Assembly (NCBI RefSeq): GCF_014196515.1
Contig: NZ_JACIDV010000012.1
Coordinates: 82,626 to 146,625, forward strand
From: Rhizobium skierniewicense
GTDB taxonomy: Bacteria; Pseudomonadota; Alphaproteobacteria; Rhizobiales; Rhizobiaceae
Direction: 5' to 3'
DNA: 64,000 bases
Shown here: one piece after another, positions 32,563 to 40,852 of the stretch
How positions within the stretch are numbered: the stretch's first letter is position 1
Layout of the letters: every line of letters begins with the position of its first letter
Notes under the pieces: model-generated
The model's input: only the letters and a program-made list of their open reading frames with translations
What the model was told of the DNA's origin: nothing
Databases searched by the model: none
Translations under genes and position numbers: made by a program

Positions 32563-32736
32563 ATGAAGGCCGTCCCGGATTTTTCGGGACGGCTTTTCTT
32601 CGTACACGGTTTGACTTAAACTTTAAGTGCTCATTCTAAGCCTCAAGAACCATTACGAAATTGTAATTATCGGTTCAGTTTCCGTTCATTGGTGTGACGA
32701 TAGTGTCTGGTCATCACTTCTCGAAAGGAAATACCG

Positions 32737-33060
32737 ATGAAAAAGTTTCTGTCTGTTCTTCTGGCGGCCACCGTTCTTGCCGCGCCCTTGGCGCAGGCTC
32801 AAAGCCGTCATGATGACCGCCCCGGCCACAGAATGGAGCGCTCGGTGACCACCAAGAAGGTGATCATCAAGAAGCACCGTTGGGATCGTGGCCAACGTCT
32901 ATCTGCGTCGGAACGTCGCCACATGGTCGATCGCCGCGATTATCGCCGCTACAATCTGAGAGAGCCGCGTCGGGGTGAGCGCTGGGTGCGTGTCGACAAC
33001 CAATACCTGCTGATCAACGCCGTGAATGGTCTTATCATCGGCCTCTCCAGCAGCCGTTAA
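32737..33060 (+). CDS. RcnB-like small periplasmic protein
   Basis: 107 residues: signal peptide MKKFLSVLLAATVLAAPLAQA (cut near residue 21), a basic His/Arg-rich middle (KKVIIKKHRWDRGQRLSASE, then RRDYRRYNLREPRRGERWVR) and a short C-terminal VDNQYLLINAVNGLIIGLSS. This W-x-x-G-x-x-L and G-x-x-W-V-x-x-x-x-x-Y-L-L pattern is that of the RcnB family, whose E. coli member modulates nickel/cobalt efflux. A metal role here is only suggested by family and by the zinc genes next to it. Confidence 0.8.
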   Translation: MKKFLSVLLAATVLAAPLAQAQSRHDDRPGHRMERSVTTKKVIIKKHRWDRGQRLSASERRHMVDRRDYRRYNLREPRRGERWVRVDNQYLLINAVNGLIIGLSSSR

Positions 33061-33167
33061 GTCGGATGTCGATTTTTCCTGCGGCCATGGAGTGTCTCCA
33101 TGGCCGCAGTCATTTTCATAGACAAGCGCGTCGGTGACGGCATCGCAACGAAAACTGGATTGTCGTT

Positions 33168-34373
33168 TCATGCCGCCTGCCTGCTCCAGTCCGGAAACGG
33201 GTCGGCCAGGTTCCGCCAGGCGGTGGGTGTAAACAGCTCGGCATCGATCAGGCAGGCATCCAGCTCCTCACGAAGCGCCGCCTCGCTCATCGGGTCTGCA
33301 CCGATGAAAACGATTTCCTGCCGTCTGTCTCCCCAGACACCATCCATGTAGGGTGCGAGCATGCGCTGGAAGCCCGGTTCTTCTGGCCAGTGTGTTTTCG
33401 GAACCGATGACCACCAAAGGCCCATCTTTCCGGTTTTCACCATCGCGCCAGCCTGACTGATTTCTCCGACATGGTCAGGACGTGTGGCGAGCCAGAAAAA
33501 GCCCTTTGCACGAATGACGCCAGGCCAGTCCTTATTGATAAAAGCGTGGAAACGAGCGGGATCGAACGGACGTCTGGCGCGGTAGACGAATGAGCGGATG
33601 CCATATTCTTCTGTCTCTGGAATGTGCCCCTTGAAACCGTGCAACTCCTTGAACCAGAGTGGATGTGTCTCCGCCTCGGCAAGATTGAACAGGCCAGTTC
33701 CGAGAACATTTTTTAGCTCGACCTGTCCGAAGTCTGCCTCGATCAGTTTTGCATCGGGATTGAGGCCAACGATAATCTTGCGGGCAGCGTCTCTCTGAGC
33801 CTCTGTGGCAGACGAAACCTTGTTCAGAATAACCACATTGGCAAATTCGATCTGTTCGACCAGCAGATCCACCAGCGTTCGATCATCACCGTCGCCAGCC
33901 GTTTCACCGCGATCTGCCAGGAAATCCGACGAGCCATAATCCTTCAGCAGATTGGCGCAATCGACGACCGTCACCATCGTATCCAGTTGCGCGACATCGG
34001 CAAGGCTGTGACCGCGCTCATCGCGAAAATCGAATGTTGCTGCAACGGGCAGGGGCTCCGCGATCCCTGTGGATTCGATCAGCAGATAGTCGAAGCGATC
34101 CTGTTCAGCCAGTTGCCGAACCTCGTCCAGTAGGTCATCGCGCAACGTGCAACAGATGCAGCCATTGGTCATTTCCACCAACTGCTCCTGCGTCCGCGAG
34201 AGATTGGCCCCTCCATCCCTGATCAGGGAAGCATCGATATTCACCTCGCTCATGTCGTTGACGATCACGGCAACGCGGAGCCCCTCGCGATTGCCCAGGA
34301 TGTGATTGAGGAGAGTGGTTTTTCCCGCACCGAGAAACCCGGAGAGAACGGTGACCGGCAGTTTCCGCATCAT
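33168..34373 (-). CDS. COG0523 GTPase, ZigA/ZinU-type zinc metallochaperone
   Basis: 401 residues. P-loop GFLGAGKT at 12-19, the metal-binding CxCC motif [11 protein letters not shown] (Cys72, 74, 75), Walker B region [14 protein letters not shown], guanine motif ILNKVSS and a C-terminal CobW_C domain ([20 protein letters not shown]). The length and the C-terminal WWSSVP and IGADPM blocks fit the ZigA-like subgroup made under zinc shortage. It lies downstream of znuA on the same strand but has its own Zur-box-like site, so it is likely Zur-repressed and may deliver zinc to client proteins. Confidence 0.88.
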   Translation of the reverse strand: MMRKLPVTVLSGFLGAGKTTLLNHILGNREGLRVAVIVNDMSEVNIDASLIRDGGANLSRTQEQLVEMTNGCICCTLRDDLLDEVRQLAEQDRFDYLLIESTGIAEPLPVAATFDFRDERGHSLADVAQLDTMVTVVDCANLLKDYGSSDFLADRGETAGDGDDRTLVDLLVEQIEFANVVILNKVSSATEAQRDAARKIIVGLNPDAKLIEADFGQVELKNVLGTGLFNLAEAETHPLWFKELHGFKGHIPETEEYGIRSFVYRARRPFDPARFHAFINKDWPGVIRAKGFFWLATRPDHVGEISQAGAMVKTGKMGLWWSSVPKTHWPEEPGFQRMLAPYMDGVWGDRRQEIVFIGADPMSEAALREELDACLIDAELFTPTAWRNLADPFPDWSRQAA

Positions 34374-34386
34374 GGTGAAACTCCAA

Positions 34387-34404
34387 TTGTTATAATATTA
34401 CATT
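34387..34404 (-). promoter_or_regulatory. Zur-box-like motif upstream of the COG0523 gene
   Basis: TTGTTATAATATTACATT, 14 bases before the start codon. It matches the znuA/znuC spacer motif (35488-35505) at 15 of 18 positions and has the imperfect dyad TGTTAT..ATTACA expected for a Fur-family site. Confidence 0.7.
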
Positions 34405-34411
34405 GAGGATT

Positions 34412-34440
34412 AAAATGAAAGGTGGCACGCGCCACCTTTC
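34412..34440 (-). terminator. Terminator after znuA
   Basis: Perfect 10-bp stem GAAAGGTGGC / GCCACCTTTC with a 4-base loop (34417-34426 with 34431-34440), followed in the leftward direction by ATTTTAAT. It separates znuA from the COG0523 gene, supporting separate promoters. Confidence 0.75.
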
Positions 34441-34458
34441 ATCCTGCTATGAGTTTGA

Positions 34459-35463
34459 TCAGGACAAGCAAGCTTTCAGCGATGTGGCGATGCCACGCAT
34501 GAGCTTGAAGTAGAGATCAGGGCCAGCCTCCAGCGTTGCCGCTTCCGGATCAAGCGTACCCGACTTGGCATTGGTACCCTCGATGACGACATTCACCAAT
34601 TTGGGTTCGAACTGGGGTTCGGCAAAGACGCAGGTCGCGTTCAACTCTTGCACCTTGGCGTGAATTTGCTTGATGCGGTCTGCGCCAGGAATGCTTTCAG
34701 GGCTGACGGTGATCGAGCCGACCGTTTTCACACCGTAACGGTGTTCAAAATACTGGTAGGCATCATGGAAGACAATAAAGGGCTTGTCTTTGATGGGAGC
34801 CACGGTTTCTGTGATCTCCTTGTCGAGAGCATCAAGATTGTCCACAAGCTTCTTCGCGTTGTCCTGATAAGCCTTGGCATTGGCAGGATCGGCGGTCATC
34901 AGTGTTTTTTCGATCTCGACGGCCATGGCCTTGGCATTGGCAGGGTCTAGCCACAGGTGCATGTCGTATTCACCCTCATCGTGATCATGTGCATGTTCGT
35001 GTTCGTGTTCGTGTTCGTGTTTGTGCTCGCCCTCGTGGCTATGATCGTCTCCCGCTTTTTCCGTGTGATCATGACCTTCATGTTCGTCGTGAGCATGTGC
35101 TTCGAATGGACCGCCCTCACGGAAAGACAGTTTTTCCATGCCTTTGGCGTCGTCGAGTTCGACGACTGTCGCCTTGCCCGCCAATGAATGGAGCGGCTTT
35201 TCCAGAAACTTTTCCAGCCCATCGCCGACCCAAAACACCACGTCAGCATTTTCGATGGCCCGCGCGTTCGAAGGCTTGAGGCTATAGGTATGCGGAGACG
35301 CACCGCCATCAACGATCAGTTCCGGTTCTGCCACGCCTTGCATGATGGCTGCGACCAGAGAATGGATAGGCTTGATCGACACCACGACATTGGGTGCTGC
35401 CATGGCATTGGTCGATGCGATCATGGCGGCAGAGGCGAGAAGAAGCGTGACGATTGTTTTCAT
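34459..35463 (-). CDS. znuA: Zinc ABC transporter substrate-binding protein ZnuA
   Basis: 334 residues with a signal peptide (MKTIVTLLLASAAMIASTNAMA). Cluster A-I binding protein: zinc ligand His in GGASPHTYSLKPS (His58), a His/Asp/Glu-rich loop at residues 123-161 with five tandem His-Glu units, then His169 in YDMHLWLDP and FHDAYQYFEHRYG. It captures zinc in the periplasm for ZnuB/ZnuC, which are divergent. The His loop is encoded by an exact hexanucleotide repeat. Confidence 0.97.
   Translation of the reverse strand: MKTIVTLLLASAAMIASTNAMAAPNVVVSIKPIHSLVAAIMQGVAEPELIVDGGASPHTYSLKPSNARAIENADVVFWVGDGLEKFLEKPLHSLAGKATVVELDDAKGMEKLSFREGGPFEAHAHDEHEGHDHTEKAGDDHSHEGEHKHEHEHEHEHAHDHDEGEYDMHLWLDPANAKAMAVEIEKTLMTADPANAKAYQDNAKKLVDNLDALDKEITETVAPIKDKPFIVFHDAYQYFEHRYGVKTVGSITVSPESIPGADRIKQIHAKVQELNATCVFAEPQFEPKLVNVVIEGTNAKSGTLDPEAATLEAGPDLYFKLMRGIATSLKACLS
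34993..35026. repeat. Hexanucleotide tandem repeat in znuA
   Basis: The unit TTCGTG (plus strand) is repeated about five times, the last copy altered to TTTGTG. It encodes the alternating His-Glu stretch of the ZnuA metal loop; change in copy number would alter loop length without shifting frame. Confidence 0.85.
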
Positions 35464-35487
35464 GCAGTATGCTCCACTTGTATGGAA

Positions 35488-35507
35488 TTGTTATGTTATT
35501 ACATATG
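35488..35507. promoter_or_regulatory. Zur-box-like motif between znuA and znuC
   Basis: TTGTTATGTTATTACATATG in the 103-base spacer of the divergent znuA and znuCB-zur units, with core ATGTTATTACAT. It closely matches the site before the COG0523 gene and could repress both directions when zinc is ample. Confidence 0.72.
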
Positions 35508-35566
35508 TTGCGTAACGCTATAACGTATGCGATAGCGGTAGGCAACACCGACAATCGGAAAAACAC

Positions 35567-36409
35567 ATGCTTCATTCTCCGGCAAAAAATGACGGAAAAC
35601 TGGTCTCTCTTTCCAATGCTGGCATTCAACGCAGCGGCCGCTGGCTGGTGCGCGGCGTGGATTTTTCCGTTGGCCGTGGCGAGATCGTGACCCTCATCGG
35701 TCCGAATGGATCCGGAAAATCCACCAGCGCAAAAATGGCGACGGGCGTCCTGAAACCGGACGAGGGGAATGTCTCACGAACCGCCGGACTGCGCGTGGGC
35801 TACGTGCCGCAAAAACTCTCCGTAGACTGGACGATGCCACTGACGGTTCGCAGGTTGATGACACTGACGGGGCAGTTGCCCGCGCGGGAGATTGATGCAG
35901 CGCTAAACGCCACCGGTATCTCGCATCTTGCCAAGGCGGAGGTGCAACATCTGTCGGGCGGCGAGTTTCAGCGCGCTTTGCTGGCACGCGCCATCGCCCG
36001 TAAACCGGATCTGCTGGTTCTGGACGAGCCGGTGCAGGGCGTCGATTTTTCCGGCGAAATCGCCCTTTACGATCTCATCAAGAATATTCGCAACGCCACC
36101 GGCTGCGGCATTTTGCTGATCTCGCACGACCTCCACGTGGTGATGGCAGAAACTGATACGGTCATCTGCCTCAACGGCCATGTCTGCTGCCGTGGCACAC
36201 CACAAATGGTCAGCCAGAGCCCTGAATATATGAGGCTGTTCGGGGGGGCAGCGGGCCGAGGGCTTGCCGTGTACACCCACGACCACGATCATACGCATCT
36301 GCCGGATGGCCGTGTGCGACATGCGGATGGTACGATAACTGACCATTGCCACCCTGATGATGGTCACCATCACGAGCATGATCACGCCCATGGAGCCAAG
36401 CATGTTTGA
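35567..36409 (+). CDS. znuC: Zinc ABC transporter ATP-binding protein ZnuC
   Basis: 280 residues. Walker A GPNGSGKST at 45-53, ABC signature LSGGE at 129-133, Walker B LLVLDEP at 149-155 and switch His in LISHDLHVV. The C terminus from about residue 234 is a His/Asp-rich tail (THDHDHTHLP, then HPDDGHHHEHDHAHGAKH), typical of rhizobial ZnuC and probably zinc-binding. It overlaps znuB by 8 bases. Confidence 0.96.
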   Translation: MLHSPAKNDGKLVSLSNAGIQRSGRWLVRGVDFSVGRGEIVTLIGPNGSGKSTSAKMATGVLKPDEGNVSRTAGLRVGYVPQKLSVDWTMPLTVRRLMTLTGQLPAREIDAALNATGISHLAKAEVQHLSGGEFQRALLARAIARKPDLLVLDEPVQGVDFSGEIALYDLIKNIRNATGCGILLISHDLHVVMAETDTVICLNGHVCCRGTPQMVSQSPEYMRLFGGAAGRGLAVYTHDHDHTHLPDGRVRHADGTITDHCHPDDGHHHEHDHAHGAKHV

Positions 36410-37220
36410 CGATTTCTTCGTTCGGGCCATGGTTGCCGGTATCGGCGTTGCCTTGATGGCAGGGCCGTTGGGCTGTTTCGTCGTCTGGCGGCGCATGGCT
36501 TATTTCGGGGATACCATGGCGCATTCCGCTCTGTTGGGCGTGGCGCTGTCTTTGTTGTTTCAACTGAACCTGATCGTCAGCGTCTTCATCGTGGCTTCGC
36601 TTGTTTCGCTGTTGCTGCTGTTTCTGCAGCGCCGCCAGGCTTTGTCGTCGGACGCGCTGCTTGGCATTCTCTCGCATTCGGCTCTGGCCTTCGGCCTCGT
36701 TATCGTCGCCTTCATGACCTGGGTACGCATCGACCTCGTCGCCTTCCTGTTTGGCGACATTCTGGCCGTGACCGTGTCCGATATCTATCTCATCTGGGGT
36801 GGCGGCGTTGTGGTGCTCCTGGCGATTGCTTATCTCTGGAAACCGCTGCTCGCATCGACCGTCAATGCCGAGTTGGCGGAAGCCGAAGGCATGCGGCCTG
36901 AACGATCCAAGTTGCTGTTTATGCTGCTGATGGCGCTCGTCATCGCCATTGCCATGAAGATCGTTGGCATCATGCTGATTACCTCGCTGTTGATCATCCC
37001 GGCAGCAACCGCGCGCCGGTTTGCGTCGACGCCGGAAATCATGGCAGTTCTGGCGTCGCTCATCGGCGCCATTGCCGTTTTTGGCGGGTTGATGGGCTCG
37101 CTCCAGTACGACACGCCATCCGGCCCCTCGATCGTCGTTGCCGCCGTTATGCTTTTCATCTTGAGTCTTCTGCCGGCACCGGAACTGATGCGCAAGGCAG
37201 AGCAAGGAGACCGTTCATGA
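36402..37220 (+). CDS. znuB: Zinc ABC transporter permease ZnuB
   Basis: 272 residues from ATG 36402 (MFDDFFVRAMVAGIGVALMA) with eight or so membrane helices; ABC-3 permease family. Typical motifs: GPLGCFVVWRRMAYFGDTMAHSALLGVAL and the later GIMLITSLLIIPAATARRFA. It forms the inner membrane channel with ZnuC. The open frame before this start is only the znuC His tail read out of frame. ATGA overlap with zur. Confidence 0.96.
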   Translation: MFDDFFVRAMVAGIGVALMAGPLGCFVVWRRMAYFGDTMAHSALLGVALSLLFQLNLIVSVFIVASLVSLLLLFLQRRQALSSDALLGILSHSALAFGLVIVAFMTWVRIDLVAFLFGDILAVTVSDIYLIWGGGVVVLLAIAYLWKPLLASTVNAELAEAEGMRPERSKLLFMLLMALVIAIAMKIVGIMLITSLLIIPAATARRFASTPEIMAVLASLIGAIAVFGGLMGSLQYDTPSGPSIVVAAVMLFILSLLPAPELMRKAEQGDRS

Positions 37221-37621
37221 CCACGCAAAATCTCACCCGCAACCAGAGCCTCGTTTACGATGCACTGACCCGCTCTCAAGCGCCCCTGAGCGCCTACGTC
37301 ATTCTAGACAAGCTGCGGGACGCCGGTTTCCGCGCTCCCTTACAAGTCTATAGGGCGCTGGAAAAACTGATCGAGTTCGGTCTTGTGCATCGACTGGAGA
37401 GCCTGAATGCCTTCGTGGCGTGCTCCCATACCAAGTCGGATTGCTGCACCCATCACCACGGCACTGTGGCTTTTGCAATCTGCAACGCATGTGGACAAGT
37501 CACGGAATTCCACGATCACGACGTCGATCATCGCCTCGGCGACTGGGCAAAGAAACGTCAATTCAAGGCAGAAAAAACCACGATAGAAATTCGCGGCCTT
37601 TGTGAGGCCTGCGCCGCTTGA
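37217..37621 (+). CDS. zur: Zinc uptake regulator Zur (Fur family)
   Basis: 134 residues. Winged helix at residues 5-65 (NQSLVYDALTRSQAPLSAYV, VYRALEKLIEFGLVHRLES), then the metal domain with CSHTKSDCCTHHHGTVAFAI, Cys89-x2-Cys92 and Cys129-x2-Cys132 structural zinc pairs. Its gene overlaps znuB, and its context makes Zur certain over Fur or Mur. It should bind the two TTGTTAT..TATTACAT motifs when zinc is ample. Confidence 0.94.
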   Translation: MTTQNLTRNQSLVYDALTRSQAPLSAYVILDKLRDAGFRAPLQVYRALEKLIEFGLVHRLESLNAFVACSHTKSDCCTHHHGTVAFAICNACGQVTEFHDHDVDHRLGDWAKKRQFKAEKTTIEIRGLCEACAA

Positions 37622-37628
37622 CTGCCGG

Positions 37629-38156
37629 TCAGAGCGGCTGCAATTCCCTGGCGAAACGTTGCCAGTTTCTGACATAGTTTTCCGCCGATTTCGTGAGCGA
37701 TGCGACTGCGGTGTCGTCCAATGTGCGGATGGCGCGGGCCGGGGAGCCGACGATGAGCGAATTGTCGGGAAACGCCTTTCCCTCCGTCACCAGCGCGTTG
37801 GCACCGATGAGACAGTTTTTGCCGATCTTTGCGCCATTCAGAACAGTCGCACCCATGCCGACCAGCGAGTTGTCGCCGATCGTGCAGCCATGGATGATGG
37901 CGTGGTGTCCGATCGTGCAATCTTCGCCAATCGTTGCGGGAAAGCCCGGATCGGCGTGAACCATGACGCCTTCTTGTATGTTGGTGCCGCGCCCGATCGT
38001 GATCGGTTCGTTATCGCCGCGCAATGTCGCACCGAACCAAATGCCGACATCGTCGCCTAGAAGCACTGACCCGATGACATTGGCGTCGGGCGCCACCCAG
38101 TAACGCTCCGGCGCAGGGGTTTGCGGGACGCGTTCTCCAAGACGGTAAAGAGGCAT
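37629..38156 (-). CDS. Gamma-carbonic anhydrase family protein
   Basis: 175 residues from ATG 38156 (MPLYRLGERVPQTPAPERYW; GGAGTG 6 bases upstream). Left-handed beta-helix of hexapeptides with the metal-ligand positions in VMVHADPGFPATIGEDCTIG and HHAIIHGCTIGDNSLVGMGA (three His), as in the YrdA/PaaY group. Some members hydrate CO2, many have no shown activity. Located 13 bases after the FAH gene, so co-transcribed; convergent with zur, 7 bases apart. Confidence 0.9.
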   Translation of the reverse strand: MPLYRLGERVPQTPAPERYWVAPDANVIGSVLLGDDVGIWFGATLRGDNEPITIGRGTNIQEGVMVHADPGFPATIGEDCTIGHHAIIHGCTIGDNSLVGMGATVLNGAKIGKNCLIGANALVTEGKAFPDNSLIVGSPARAIRTLDDTAVASLTKSAENYVRNWQRFARELQPL

Positions 38157-38169
38157 ATACACTCCAAGT

Positions 38170-38859
38170 TTAGGTGATGTTGACGGAGAGGGTCGCGACA
38201 CCATCCACACCGCAATCGATACGGTCACCCGATACGATCGGCCCGACACCTGCCGGTGTGCCGGTCATGATGACATCGCCTGCCGCCAGCGTGAACAGCC
38301 TGGAAAGCTCTGCGATGATTTCCGCCGTCTTCCAGATCATCTGATCGAGATCACCCGTCTGCTTGCGCTTACCATTGACGTCTAGCCAGATCGCACCGCT
38401 TGCCGGGTGGCCAATCCTGGCCGCGGGGACGAGCGGCGAGACAGGCGCGGAATATTCGAACGCCTTAGCGCTTTCCCAGGATCGACCCATTTTCTTCAAG
38501 GCATCCTGCATGTCACGGCGCGTCATATCGATACCGACGGCGTAACCCCAGACATGATCCAGCGCATCTTCGACAGAAATGTCGGAGCCGCCACTTTTCA
38601 GGACAACGACGCACTCGACCTCGTAGTGGACATTCGAAGAGAGCGAGGGAAAAGGAAAATCCCTGCCTGCGGGCAGCAGGTTGTCTGCATTTTTCTGAAA
38701 GAAGAACGGCGGCTCACGCGAGGGATCATGACCCATTTCGATGGCGTGGTCGGCGTAGTTGCGCCCGACGCAGTAGACCCTGCGAACCGGAAATGTTTCA
38801 TCGGTGCCTTCAACCGGCAACAGAACGGTTGGGGGAACGGGAATAACGGTCGCGGACAT
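38170..38859 (-). CDS. Fumarylacetoacetate hydrolase family protein
   Basis: 229 residues. FAH fold motifs: VYCVGRNYADHAIEMGHDPS, PPFFFQKNADNL, YEVECVVVLKSG (Glu metal ligands), GYAVGIDMTRRDMQDALKKM, and VIMTGTPAGVGPIVSGD. It resembles fumarylpyruvate hydrolase and related enzymes acting on C-C bonds of beta-diketo acids. No aromatic-degradation genes are adjacent, so the substrate is open. Confidence 0.9.
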   Translation of the reverse strand: MSATVIPVPPTVLLPVEGTDETFPVRRVYCVGRNYADHAIEMGHDPSREPPFFFQKNADNLLPAGRDFPFPSLSSNVHYEVECVVVLKSGGSDISVEDALDHVWGYAVGIDMTRRDMQDALKKMGRSWESAKAFEYSAPVSPLVPAARIGHPASGAIWLDVNGKRKQTGDLDQMIWKTAEIIAELSRLFTLAAGDVIMTGTPAGVGPIVSGDRIDCGVDGVATLSVNIT

Positions 38860-38997
38860 GGATCTTGGCTCCTCATTTCAGGTCCTGTTTGTCCCGCGAT
38901 TCTACCGGGATTTCCAGTTTAAAATCCGCCTTGGCAGAAAACTGGCTTTATGGAGCGCATTGCGGTAGAAGCCCCGCAGAACAAGGTTTGGTAACGT

Positions 38998-40011
38998 ATG
39001 TATCAAAAAGCTCTCGCAACCGGCAGCAAGATTTTCGCCGTCGCCCCCATGATCGACTGGACGGACACGCGGTGTCGCTTTCTTCATCGGCAGCTGTCCA
39101 GCCATGCCTTGCTTTATACGGAGATGATCGTGGCCGATGCGATCATTCACGGGCAGCGTGAAAAGTTGTTGGGCTATCACCCGCAGGAACACCCCGTTGC
39201 CCTCCAGCTTGGTGGCTCCGATCCATCCAAGCTTTCGGAAGCGGTGAAGATTGCCAGCGATTATGGGTATGACGAGATCAACCTGAATGTCGGCTGCCCT
39301 TCCGACCGGGTTCAGTCCGGTACATTCGGTGCCTGCCTGATGCGTGAGCCGGAAACGGTTGCCCGTTGCGTGGCGGCGATGAAAGCTGTCGCCACCGTGC
39401 CTGTCACCGTCAAATGTCGCATAGGTGTGGATGACCAGGAGCCGGAAACGGTGTTGCCGGACTTCATTTCTCAGGTTGTCGCTGACGGTGCGGATGCTGT
39501 CTGGATTCATGCACGCAAGGCCTGGCTTCAGGGCCTGTCTCCGAAGGAAAACCGCGATGTTCCGCCGCTCGACTATGCGCTAGTCTATCGCATGAAAGAG
39601 GAAAATCCCGAGGTCTTTATCGGCATCAACGGTGGCATCACCGATCTCGACCAGGCCGAGGATCATCTCAAGCATATGGACGGCGTCATGTTAGGCCGCG
39701 CTGCCTATCACAACACCTCCATCCTGGGCGACGTCGATCACCGCATCTATGGGGAACCGGAAACCGCGCCAGATTGGATCAATCTGCGTGATACGATGAT
39801 GGATTATGCCGCAGACTATATCGCCAAGGGCGGTCGACTGAACCACGTTACACGGCATATGGTCGGCCTGTTTCAGGGCCTGCCCGGTGCACGACGGTTC
39901 CGCCAGATATTGTCCAGCGATGCGACCAAACCAGGCGCTGGGCCTGACGTCATCTCTGCAGCATTTTCGGCGGTCAATTTCGACACGGGCTGCGAGACCA
40001 TCGCGGTGTAA
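38998..40011 (+). CDS. dusA: tRNA-dihydrouridine(20/20a) synthase DusA
   Basis: 337 residues. FMN-binding TIM barrel with FAVAPMIDWTDTRCRFLHRQ, the catalytic Cys in NLNVGCPSDRVQSGTFGACL, VKCRIGVDDQE, WIHARKAWLQGLSPKENRDV and GINGGITDLDQAEDHL. The GTFGACLM and AWLQGLSPKENR blocks mark DusA. It reduces uridine to dihydrouridine in the tRNA D-loop. Confidence 0.96.
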   Translation: MYQKALATGSKIFAVAPMIDWTDTRCRFLHRQLSSHALLYTEMIVADAIIHGQREKLLGYHPQEHPVALQLGGSDPSKLSEAVKIASDYGYDEINLNVGCPSDRVQSGTFGACLMREPETVARCVAAMKAVATVPVTVKCRIGVDDQEPETVLPDFISQVVADGADAVWIHARKAWLQGLSPKENRDVPPLDYALVYRMKEENPEVFIGINGGITDLDQAEDHLKHMDGVMLGRAAYHNTSILGDVDHRIYGEPETAPDWINLRDTMMDYAADYIAKGGRLNHVTRHMVGLFQGLPGARRFRQILSSDATKPGAGPDVISAAFSAVNFDTGCETIAV

Positions 40012-40029
40012 AGCACTTTGTGAATGGCT

Positions 40030-40830
40030 TTACAGCAGCGTCTGCAAGAGTTGTGCGCCGTTGGGCGCTTTGACTTTGCCACCCGTTATGAAAAAAGCGA
40101 AGACATCACGTGTCTTTTTATCCGTCTTGCGATCGGGAGCAATCAAGGGCAGATCGTCCGGGACGCCTCCCTGCGCATAGTCTTTAAGGCGATTGGCCCA
40201 CGCCTTCACGTCCGTTTCAGGATAGCAGGTCTCGATATCGTCTTCGCCCTTCTGCAGGCGACAATACACAAAGTCCGCCGTCACATCCGGCAGCATCGGG
40301 TACTCGTGATGATCTGCGCAGACGACGGCAACCCCATGCTTTGCCAGCAGGTCAATGAACTCCCGCACCTGGAAACTCGGATTGCGGACCTCGACAACAT
40401 GCTGAAGCGTGAGACCGTCCTGTTTTTCTGGCAGAAGTGCCAGAAAGGCAGCGAAATCATCTGGCTCGAACTTTTTTGTCGGAGCGAACTGCCAGAGGAT
40501 GGGGCCAAGGTGGTCGCCAAGCTCTGTTAATCCCTGCGTGATAAACTTGGCGATGGATTCCCCGGCTTCGGCCAGCACCTTGCGATTGGTGACAAAGCGG
40601 CTCGCTTTGAGCGAAAAGATAAAGCCCTCGGGAACCTCGGATGCCCATTTGGCAAAGGTTTCCGGTTTCTGGCTGCCGTAATAGGTGCCGTTGACTTCAA
40701 TCGCTCTCAACTGTCGGCTGGCATGCTCGAGCTGGCGTCTTTTGACAAGCTTGTCGGGATAAAAGGTGCCTTCCCATGGCTCGAAGGTCCAGCCGCCGAT
40801 GCCTGTGCGGATCGTGCCTGTCTTGCTCAT
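40030..40830 (-). CDS. DUF72 domain-containing protein (YecE-like)
   Basis: 266 residues: IRTGIGGWTFEPWEGTFYPD at the N terminus, EVNGTYYGSQKPETFAKWAS, FSLKASRFVTNRK and HVVEVRNPSFQV, all in the order of the DUF72 TIM-barrel family. Function unknown. On the same strand, 22 bases after uvrA, so it may share the SOS-controlled uvrA transcript. Confidence 0.88.
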   Translation of the reverse strand: MSKTGTIRTGIGGWTFEPWEGTFYPDKLVKRRQLEHASRQLRAIEVNGTYYGSQKPETFAKWASEVPEGFIFSLKASRFVTNRKVLAEAGESIAKFITQGLTELGDHLGPILWQFAPTKKFEPDDFAAFLALLPEKQDGLTLQHVVEVRNPSFQVREFIDLLAKHGVAVVCADHHEYPMLPDVTADFVYCRLQKGEDDIETCYPETDVKAWANRLKDYAQGGVPDDLPLIAPDRKTDKKTRDVFAFFITGGKVKAPNGAQLLQTLL

Positions 40831-40852
40831 CGCCGTCTCCCCCGTGCCTCGG

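Noticed and set aside
34981..35030. Tandem repeats considered as a CRISPR-like array
   Set aside because: Units are six bases, without spacers, and in frame within znuA.
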